This document shows positions 1-5,216 of a stretch of DNA of 7,084 nucleotides, piece after piece. Position numbers and translations under genes: made by a program. Source of the DNA: Eubacteriales bacterium (GTDB taxonomy: Bacteria > Bacillota > Clostridia > Christensenellales > CAG-138); assembly GCA_028701165.1 (NCBI GenBank), contig JAQVRG010000078.1, positions 1 through 7,084 on the forward strand, in the 5' to 3' direction. The stretch's first letter is position 1. Each line of letters starts with the position of its first letter. The notes below the pieces were generated by a model that searched no databases, was not told where the DNA came from, and worked only from the letters and a program-made list of their open reading frames with translations.

Positions 1-1
1 C

Positions 2-322
2 GGCGCGGGCGCCGGCGTTGCGTATCTTTACGGCGTATCCGCCAAAGAGGCGGAGATGATACTGCAAAACGTTCTGGGCAGCGTCGCGGGTCGTTTCTGC
101 GACGGCGCGAAGAGCAACTGCGCCCTTAAGGTCGCCATGGCGCTGCAGGGCGCTATGCAAAGCGTGATTCTTGCAAAGGCCGGGTTTGCGGCTGGCGAGC
201 TTGACGGCGTCGTGGGCAAGACGATCGAAGAAACCATTTGCAACTTCTTTAGGATTCAGAAGGAGGGCATGCCCAATATTGAAGACGTGCTGTGCGATAT
301 CGAATCCAAGAAGTCGGTTTAA
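2..322 (+). CDS. L-cysteine desulfidase / serine dehydratase alpha-like protein (UPF0597, CyuA/YhaM family), C-terminal part
   Basis: The frame is open from the left edge to TAA at 320-322, giving 106 residues; the N-terminal part lies outside the window. The segment resembles the C-terminus of E. coli YhaM/CyuA as I remember it: a Gly/Ala-rich helix, then an FCDGAKSNCALK motif with cysteines at visible residues 33 and 40, then a helical tail containing ETICNFFRIQKEGM. In the SDH-alpha fold such cysteines help bind an oxygen-labile [4Fe-4S] cluster. Family members release sulfide and ammonia from L-cysteine to give pyruvate, in the cytoplasm; some related proteins act on serine. An internal ATG at 56 is not a real start, because the homology continues upstream of it. 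The gene ends 66 bases before the transporter binding-protein gene, on the same strand and with no clear terminator between, so it may be co-transcribed. The family call is firm; cysteine as the actual substrate is inferred. Confidence 0.85.
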   Translation, partial: GAGAGVAYLYGVSAKEAEMILQNVLGSVAGRFCDGAKSNCALKVAMALQGAMQSVILAKAGFAAGELDGVVGKTIEETICNFFRIQKEGMPNIEDVLCDIESKKSV

Positions 323-338
323 GCGTCTTTTATGAAGG

Positions 339-365
339 TATATATCTGCGAAAGCAGATTATATA
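339..365 (+). promoter_or_regulatory. Leader hairpin with GAAA tetraloop upstream of the binding-protein gene
   Basis: ATCTGC (344-349) pairs with GCAGAT (354-359) around a GAAA loop (350-353), which is a GNRA tetraloop. If T360 is bulged, TATAT (339-343) pairs with ATATA (361-365), giving 11 base pairs in all. No T-run follows, so it does not look like an intrinsic terminator. It ends 7 bases before the AAAGGA ribosome-binding site (373-378) of the next gene. A role in protecting the 5' end or in RNA processing is inferred. Confidence 0.55.
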
Positions 366-388
366 AACAAAGAAAGGAAAAGTAGAAA

Positions 389-1603
389 ATGAAGAAAACG
401 TTGTCAATTCTGTTGGTACTCGTAATGGCCATTTCGCTGGTTGCGTGCCAGCCTGCACAGCCCGCGGCTCCCGCCGCCTCGGCTGACGCCCCCGCGGCGG
501 ATGCACCCGCTGCCGCCCCCGCTGAAGCAGGCGCTTCCGATACCATCAAGCTGGCGGTTGTCGGTCCCATGACCGGACAAGACGCCGAATACGGTCTGGG
601 CTTCAGGCAGTCCGCGCAGATCATGGCCGACAAGTGGAACGCCAACGGCGGCTGCTTGGGCAAGCAGGTCGAACTGGTCGTATTTGACGACAAGGGCGCA
701 CCCGAAGAAGGCGCAAACGTTGCAGAGCAGATCGTGGCGGACGAATCCATCGTTGCCGTCGTAGGCCACTTCTCCAGCTCCCTTTCCATGGCTGCCGCTC
801 CTATTTATCAAGAGCATGGCATGCTTGAGATCTCTCCTTGCTCCTCCCACGCCGACTATACCGGCATTGGCGATTGGATTTGGCGCGTAAGCCCGCTGTC
901 CGCTGACGAAGCCCGTACGGTTTCCAAGTTCGTAGCGAACTACTGGGGCGCCAAGAAGGTCGGCCAGCTCGTCATGAACAATGACTGGGGCGCTGATATC
1001 GCCGAGCTCGAGGCTGAATTCCTCAAGTCCATCAATCCTGACATCGAAGTTGTGCAGGAGCTCGTGGTAGAGGGCAACGACGACTACGGTCCGGTCGTTA
1101 CCAATTTCATGGCGGCTGGTGTGGATACGGTTATCTGCGACGCCACCTACACGGTTGCGGCTCCCTTTGCCAAGCAGATGCGTCTTGCGAACCCCGAGAT
1201 CCGTGTAGTTGCCCATGGTAACTGCCAGGTCGAGCAGCTGATCGAGGTTCTTGGCGATCAGAGCAACAACTTCTATTGCTCTTGCTCCTGGTCCCCCATT
1301 TTCTCCGATGAAGAGACCAAGTTCTATTGCGAGAAGTACGCTGAGATGGACGCGAACGACACCACCCCCATCGGCGATTTCGTACAGTACTATGACACCG
1401 TCGGCCTCATTCTTCAGGCCATCACCAACTGCGGCTCCACCGACCGCGAAGCCATTCGCGCGGAGCTTGCGAAGATCGAGTATCAGGGACTTTCCGGCCT
1501 TCTCAAGTTTGACGAAAACCGTGACTGCCCCCGCGACTACGGTATGGTCTACTGGGATCAGGCACAGCAGACTTGGATTCAGAACACCGAGTGGAACAGC
1601 TAA
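389..1603 (+). CDS. ABC transporter substrate-binding lipoprotein, branched-chain amino acid (LivJ/LivK, Peripla_BP_6) family
   Basis: This 404-residue protein is the extracytoplasmic receptor of the LivHMGF importer encoded just downstream. Residues 1-20 form a lipoprotein signal peptide: KK, a hydrophobic core, then lipobox LVAC with the lipidated Cys at 20. Residues 21-50 are an Ala/Pro-rich low-complexity tether. The type I binding fold starts near residue 51 with an IKLAVVGPMTG strand typical of the family. GHFSSSLSMAAAPIY (126-140) corresponds to the serine-rich loop that binds the ligand amino/carboxylate group in LivJ-like proteins. The start is supported by AAAGGA (373-378), ten bases upstream, and by the complete signal peptide. 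The ligand cannot be read from sequence; hydroxy acids, amides, amino acids and urea are all known for this family. The mature part has nine cysteines besides the lipidated one (89, 151, 250, 279, 297, 299, 314, 348, 380). A hairpin downstream separates it from the permease genes, which would allow higher expression of the receptor. Confidence 0.93.
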   Translation: MKKTLSILLVLVMAISLVACQPAQPAAPAASADAPAADAPAAAPAEAGASDTIKLAVVGPMTGQDAEYGLGFRQSAQIMADKWNANGGCLGKQVELVVFDDKGAPEEGANVAEQIVADESIVAVVGHFSSSLSMAAAPIYQEHGMLEISPCSSHADYTGIGDWIWRVSPLSADEARTVSKFVANYWGAKKVGQLVMNNDWGADIAELEAEFLKSINPDIEVVQELVVEGNDDYGPVVTNFMAAGVDTVICDATYTVAAPFAKQMRLANPEIRVVAHGNCQVEQLIEVLGDQSNNFYCSCSWSPIFSDEETKFYCEKYAEMDANDTTPIGDFVQYYDTVGLILQAITNCGSTDREAIRAELAKIEYQGLSGLLKFDENRDCPRDYGMVYWDQAQQTWIQNTEWNS

Positions 1604-1642
1604 GAGAAAAGTGTGAGCAGTAGGGCTGTTTCTTAGCCGAAC

Positions 1643-1690
1643 TTGTGGAGTGGATATGCAAACCATATCCACTCCGCAAATCAAATTTTT
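1643..1690 (+). terminator. Strong intercistronic hairpin, probable partial terminator or 3'-end stabiliser
   Basis: GGAGTGGATATG (1647-1658) and CATATCCACTCC (1664-1675) are perfect 12-base complements around the 5-base loop CAAAC. Adding TTGT (1643-1646) against GCAA (1676-1679) extends the stem to 16 pairs with a single G-U. A run of five T (1686-1690) follows, but six bases after the stem, so it is weaker than a standard rho-independent terminator. It lies 40 bases after the binding-protein stop and about 53 bases before livH. A partial terminator or RNA-stabilising stem here would lower permease/ATPase expression relative to the receptor. Being a perfect inverted repeat in DNA, it could also be an operator. 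Confidence 0.7.
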
Positions 1691-1697
1691 AATGCTT

Positions 1698-1742
1698 AGG
1701 AAGGAATGGTCCGATAAATAGCATTTACGGACTGCAAAGCTT
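1698..1742 (+). promoter_or_regulatory. livH leader: distant Shine-Dalgarno plus bridging hairpin
   Basis: The bases just before the livH ATG (ACTGCAAAGCTT) contain no Shine-Dalgarno. The best one, AGGAAGGA (1698-1705), is 37 bases upstream. Between them, GTCCG (1709-1713) pairs with CGGAC (1728-1732) and TAAAT (1715-1719) pairs with ATTTA (1723-1727), with A1714 bulged and AGC as the loop. Excluding this stem leaves 13 bases between SD and ATG, or 11 if two G-U pairs are added at the base. This fits a structure-bridged ribosome-binding site. A three-codon ORF, ATG GTC CGA TAA, at 1706-1717 overlaps the hairpin. Confidence 0.5.
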
Positions 1743-2630
1743 ATGAATTCAACATTTCTTTTGTACATTGTGGACGGTGTTGTTTTAGGCTTGATCTATG
1801 CGCTCGTGGCATGCGGTTATTCTTTGATATTCAGCATTCTGCGAATCGTCAATTTTGCACATGGTTCGATTTACGCATTTGGCGCCTTGATGACATTGTT
1901 CTTCATCAACCAAGGGATCAATCCTTGGCTTAGCGTATTGATTACGCTGATTCTAACCGGCATGCTGGAAATGCTAATGGACAAGGTATGTATCGAACCC
2001 CTTAGAAAGAGAAATTCCCCCGGCGTATCTACGCTGATCGCCACCGAAGGATACTCTTACGTTGTTATGAACATGCTGATCATCCTCTTTGGCTCCGGCA
2101 GAAATCATTTTGAAACCTTCTATGACTTAGGCTTCACCATCAATATAGGCAGTCTGCCTATCTCCTCTACCAAGCTTGTTTTGCTTGCAATCTCCGGCGG
2201 ATTAATGCTGTTGATGACTTACATCATCAATAAGACGCATGTTGGATTGGCGATTCGCGCCGTACAGCAGAATACGACTTCTGCACGGCTCATGGGTATA
2301 AAAGTAAACCGTATCGTGCTGGGCACGTTTTTCTTAGCTGGTGCGACGGCCGCCGTATCGGGCGCGTTGGTTGCTGGCTACTATCAGATATGCTACCCGA
2401 CGATGGGCATGGTCATGGGCAATAAAACGCTTGCCACGGCTCTCTTGGGAGGCTTAGGCGCAATGCACGGCGGACTGCTGGGCGGTATCATCATTGGCGT
2501 CTTGGAGTGCATCGTTGCGGGAACCTTGGGCGCAACCTACAGAGACGCCGTGTCGTTTGTCGTATTGATCGTCATTTTGATCTTTATGCCTTCTGGTTTA
2601 TTCGGAAAGAAAGATATTACTAAGGTGTAA
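1743..2630 (+). CDS. livH: Branched-chain amino acid-type ABC transporter permease LivH
   Basis: A 295-residue integral membrane protein, close to the usual length for LivH, with roughly eight hydrophobic segments. It forms one half of the transmembrane channel, paired with LivM. Recognisable family blocks are the N-terminal GLIYALVACGYSLIFSI followed by IVNFAHG (about residues 16-41), the cytoplasmic EAA-like coupling loop GLAIRAVQQNTTSARLMGI (168-186), which contacts the ATPases, and a glycine-rich LLGGLGAMHGGLLGG stretch in the last third. The ATG at 1743 is the best start: an in-frame TAG lies at 1719-1721, no ATG, GTG or TTG intervenes, and the distance to the first membrane segment matches relatives. 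It has no adjacent Shine-Dalgarno (see the leader feature). The codon third positions look more A/T-rich than in the binding-protein gene or the UxaA-family gene. Five bases separate it from livM. The substrate is set mainly by the binding protein and is unknown. Confidence 0.95.
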   Translation: MNSTFLLYIVDGVVLGLIYALVACGYSLIFSILRIVNFAHGSIYAFGALMTLFFINQGINPWLSVLITLILTGMLEMLMDKVCIEPLRKRNSPGVSTLIATEGYSYVVMNMLIILFGSGRNHFETFYDLGFTINIGSLPISSTKLVLLAISGGLMLLMTYIINKTHVGLAIRAVQQNTTSARLMGIKVNRIVLGTFFLAGATAAVSGALVAGYYQICYPTMGMVMGNKTLATALLGGLGAMHGGLLGGIIIGVLECIVAGTLGATYRDAVSFVVLIVILIFMPSGLFGKKDITKV

Positions 2631-2635
2631 GTATT

Positions 2636-3685
2636 ATGAAAAACAAAAAACAGGTCAATAGACTGAATAAATTCGAGACGTTCGTTTCGAAAAACAAGGT
2701 GCTGCTGGTGCTGCTCGGCCTTGCCGTGCTGATTATCGCGCCCTTTGTGGTTCCGAACGATTACTTCATGCGCGTCCTGTGCGTCATTCTCATGTACTGC
2801 ACATTCGGGTTCGGCCTCAACATCCTCCTTGGCGAAATGGGCCTTATGAGCTTGGGTCAGGCGGGCTTTGTCGGTGCGGGCGCGTTCACGACGGCTGTGC
2901 TTCTAACGACGCTGAAGTGGAACTTCATCCCCGCGACGCTCTGCGGCGCGCTGGTGGCCGCCATACTGGGCTTGATCATAGGCTTGCCCACGCTGCGCCT
3001 GCATGGTTCCTATTTGGCCATCGTCACCATCGGCTTTGGCGAAATCATGCGCACCATTTTCCTCAACTGGACCTCCGTTACGGGCGGCCCGCGTGGCATT
3101 AAATCCATTCCGCGCCCCAGCCTGTTTGGCTTGGAGTTCAATTACGCAAACAAGGGCTTCTACTTTCTGATCGTTCTAACGACCATACTCGTGGGACTCT
3201 TCTGCGCGGCGCTGCACAAATCCAAATACGGCCGCGCGTTCGCCACGATCAAGCAGGACGAGCTGGCCGCGACCCTCATGGGCATCGAAACCACGCGCTA
3301 TAAGGTGATCGGCTTTATGCTTTCCGCCGCGATCAGCGGCTTGATGGGCGGTTATTACGCCATGATGCAGCGCTACATAGACTCCAACAGCTTTATCAGC
3401 GACATGTCCGTCATGATCGTGAGCTGCTTGGTCATCGGCGGCGCGGGGACGCTCAGAGGCCCGGTGCTTGGCGCGATCCTGCTCGTATCCTTCCCTGAAA
3501 TCTTCCGTGATCTACAGGATTATCGATTCGTTTTCTATGGTTTGATCATGATCATCATGATGGTTGTCCGTCCTGCCGGCCTTTTAGGGTGGGATAGCAC
3601 ATTGCCCTATCAATTACCGCGAAGCTTGAGCGAGAGAAGGATGAAATCGCTTAAAAAAGTGCAGGAGAAAGGAGATACCGATTAA
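2636..3685 (+). CDS. livM: Branched-chain amino acid-type ABC transporter permease LivM
   Basis: A 349-residue membrane permease, partner of LivH. Residues 1-22 are basic and polar, followed by a strong hydrophobic segment (about 23-40) and then the conserved LivM block LGEMGLMSLGQAGFVGAGAF (65-84). The EAA-like coupling loop is at 198-217 (YGRAFATIKQDELAATLMGI), and the C-terminal membrane region contains VIGGAGTLRGPVLGA, the typical LivH/LivM re-entrant glycine motif. The last 25 or so residues are charged and cytoplasmic. The start at 2636 is supported by AAGGTG (2622-2627), eight bases upstream and inside the end of livH, so translation is probably coupled to livH. E. coli LivM is longer at its N-terminus; this length is common in Gram-positive relatives. 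The last codons carry a strong SD-like AAAGGAGAT (3668-3676) that may serve livG. Confidence 0.95.
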   Translation: MKNKKQVNRLNKFETFVSKNKVLLVLLGLAVLIIAPFVVPNDYFMRVLCVILMYCTFGFGLNILLGEMGLMSLGQAGFVGAGAFTTAVLLTTLKWNFIPATLCGALVAAILGLIIGLPTLRLHGSYLAIVTIGFGEIMRTIFLNWTSVTGGPRGIKSIPRPSLFGLEFNYANKGFYFLIVLTTILVGLFCAALHKSKYGRAFATIKQDELAATLMGIETTRYKVIGFMLSAAISGLMGGYYAMMQRYIDSNSFISDMSVMIVSCLVIGGAGTLRGPVLGAILLVSFPEIFRDLQDYRFVFYGLIMIIMMVVRPAGLLGWDSTLPYQLPRSLSERRMKSLKKVQEKGDTD

Positions 3686-3713
3686 TTCCTTCGGTTAATC
3701 GGAACATTTTCCC
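3668..3713 (+). promoter_or_regulatory. livG leader: SD inside livM end, hairpin over the livM stop codon
   Basis: AAAGGAGAT (3668-3676), the strongest SD-like sequence in the window, lies inside the last codons of livM, 37 bases before the livG ATG and with no start codon at normal distance. Directly after it CCGATTAA (3678-3685, ending in the livM TAA) pairs perfectly with TTAATCGG (3695-3702); the loop can close further by C-G or G-U pairs. With the stem excluded, about 12 bases remain between SD and ATG. The only nearer candidate, GGAA (3701-3704), is short and half buried in the stem. Either a bridged SD or coupling to livM termination would explain the arrangement. Confidence 0.5.
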
Positions 3714-4478
3714 ATGGAAATGCTTAATGTAAAAGACCTTACGATAAAGTTTGGCGGCTTGGTTGCTGTAGACCACCTGAATTTCAACGTCAAAAAGGGA
3801 GAGATAGTCAGCCTGATCGGCCCTAACGGCGCCGGTAAAACCACGGTTTTCAATCTGCTCACAGGCTTGTATACGCCTACGGAAGGCTCCATCGTCTTCG
3901 AGGGGAAAGAGCTGTCCGGCATGCGTTCGCAGGATATCGTGAAGCTCGGTATTGCCCGTACGTTCCAGAATATCCGCGTGTACACCAAGCTTCGGGTCGT
4001 GGAAAACATCATGGTCGGTTCGCATATACATACGGATTACAATATGCTCGACGCCATTTTCAGAACCAAGAGGTTCTACCAGCAGGAAAAGGAAAAATAT
4101 GAAGCGGCAATGGCGTTTCTTGAGAGCATGCACTTCGCCGAAAAGGCGGATATGTATGCGGGTTCGCTGCCTTATGCCGATATGCGCCGCCTTGAGATTT
4201 TGCGCGCCATGGCCTCAAACGCGAAGCTGCTGCTGCTGGATGAACCCGCGGCGGGCATGAATCCGCAGGAATCGGAGGAATTGGTGCAGTTCATCAGCAA
4301 GATCGCAAGGGAAGACGGCTACACGATCCTTTTGATCGAGCATGATATGAACGTTGTTATGAATGTTGCCGACAGGATTTATGTGCTGGATTACGGCAAG
4401 CTGATCGCGGACGGGCTTCCCGCCGAGATCAAAACGAATCCTAAGGTAATCAGGGCCTACTTGGGAGGTAACCAATGA
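3714..4478 (+). CDS. livG: Branched-chain amino acid-type ABC transporter ATP-binding protein LivG
   Basis: A 254-residue cytoplasmic ATPase of normal LivG length (E. coli, 255). Walker A is GPNGAGKTT (36-44), Walker B is LLLLDEP with D176 and the catalytic E177, and the H-loop histidine is H210 in LLIEHDMN. GIARTFQNIRVY and DEPAAGMNP are typical of LivG, as is the C-terminal DYGKLIADGLPAEI segment. The ABC signature is unusual: residues 152-156 read LPYAD where LSGGQ-type motifs, including the LPYGD variant common in LivG, have a glycine at the fourth position; Met157 follows where Gln is usual. ATG 3714 is preferred because an in-frame TAA lies at 3696-3698 and no other start intervenes; ATG 3720 (residue 3) is possible. 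The stop overlaps the livF start by four bases (ATGA). With LivF it powers import through LivH/LivM. Confidence 0.95.
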   Translation: MEMLNVKDLTIKFGGLVAVDHLNFNVKKGEIVSLIGPNGAGKTTVFNLLTGLYTPTEGSIVFEGKELSGMRSQDIVKLGIARTFQNIRVYTKLRVVENIMVGSHIHTDYNMLDAIFRTKRFYQQEKEKYEAAMAFLESMHFAEKADMYAGSLPYADMRRLEILRAMASNAKLLLLDEPAAGMNPQESEELVQFISKIAREDGYTILLIEHDMNVVMNVADRIYVLDYGKLIADGLPAEIKTNPKVIRAYLGGNQ

Positions 4479-5185
4479 AACTTTTATCTGTGCAGGATGT
4501 GAATGTTTTCTATGGAAGCATTCATGCGATCAAGGACGTCAGCCTTGATGTGGAAAAGGGCGAAATCGTTACGCTCATCGGCGCCAACGGCGCCGGCAAA
4601 TCAACGACGATGGGCGCCATCAGCGGCCTGCTCCCTAAAAAGAGCGGCAAGATCCTCTTTAAGGATATCGATATCACGGCAAAGCCCGCCGAGGATATCA
4701 CGCCGCTGGGCATCGCGCTTTCGCCTGAAGGAAGAGGTATCTTCCCGGGTCTTACCGTGGAGGATAACTTGCGGCTGGGCGCGTATCTGAAGAAGGACAA
4801 GGAATACATCAAAAGGCAGTATGAGCGCGTTTATACGATGTTCCCCAGATTGAAGGAACGCTATAAACAGGTTTCCGGAACGCTTTCCGGCGGCGAACAG
4901 CAGATGCTGGCCGTGGGGCGCGCCATTATGTCCGAGCCGGAGCTTTTGATGCTGGATGAACCGTCCATGGGCTTGGCGCCGAATCTGGTCGATTTTATAT
5001 TCGAAATCATCGTGGATATCAATAAGCAGGGTACAAGCATTCTGCTCGTTGAGCAAAACGCGAACATGGCGTTGAAGATCGCCGATCGCGGCTACGTTCT
5101 CACCACAGGCAGCATCGTGATGGAGGGCAGCGGAAAAGAGTTGCTGGAGAATCCGGAGATACGAAAGGCCTACCTCGGCGAGTAA
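4475..5185 (+). CDS. livF: Branched-chain amino acid-type ABC transporter ATP-binding protein LivF
   Basis: A 236-residue cytoplasmic ATPase matching LivF in length (E. coli, 237). Walker A is GANGAGKST (36-44), the signature is a canonical LSGGEQQ (137-143), and Walker B is LLMLDEP with D161 and E162, followed by SMGLAPNLV, a LivF hallmark. The switch position is Gln (LLVEQNANMAL) rather than His, which is normal for LivF and not a defect. The C-terminal NPEIRKAYLGE is also typical. GGGAGG (4463-4468), six bases before the ATG, is a strong ribosome-binding site located within livG, and the ATGA overlap indicates translational coupling and roughly equal production of the two ATPases. LivF here carries the intact signature motif that LivG lacks. 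Confidence 0.96.
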   Translation: MKLLSVQDVNVFYGSIHAIKDVSLDVEKGEIVTLIGANGAGKSTTMGAISGLLPKKSGKILFKDIDITAKPAEDITPLGIALSPEGRGIFPGLTVEDNLRLGAYLKKDKEYIKRQYERVYTMFPRLKERYKQVSGTLSGGEQQMLAVGRAIMSEPELLMLDEPSMGLAPNLVDFIFEIIVDINKQGTSILLVEQNANMALKIADRGYVLTTGSIVMEGSGKELLENPEIRKAYLGE

Positions 5186-5216
5186 CCTTGCCTGAGCTTG
5201 AAAGAAGGGACAAACG

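Noticed and set aside
28..243. A short minus-strand frame opposite the desulfidase fragment.
   Set aside because: The + strand carries the conserved FCDGAKSNCALK motif continuing from the window edge; the reverse frame is a shadow.
323..388. A possible promoter using the TATATAT-like sequence near 337-345.
   Set aside because: No convincing -35 box at the right spacing, and these bases form the outer part of the leader hairpin.
404..1768. A 454-codon open frame on the minus strand, antisense to the whole binding-protein gene.
   Set aside because: It mirrors the strong codon bias of a clearly real gene. It has no recognisable domain, and the + strand product has a signal peptide, lipobox and family motifs.
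3681..3698. Possible ATT-initiated five-codon ORF after the strong SD AAAGGAGAT.
   Set aside because: ATT is a very rare start and the stretch is better explained as the hairpin over the livM stop codon.
5050..5064. LivF has Gln in place of the H-loop His.
   Set aside because: VEQN at this position is the usual LivF state, so it is not a defect.
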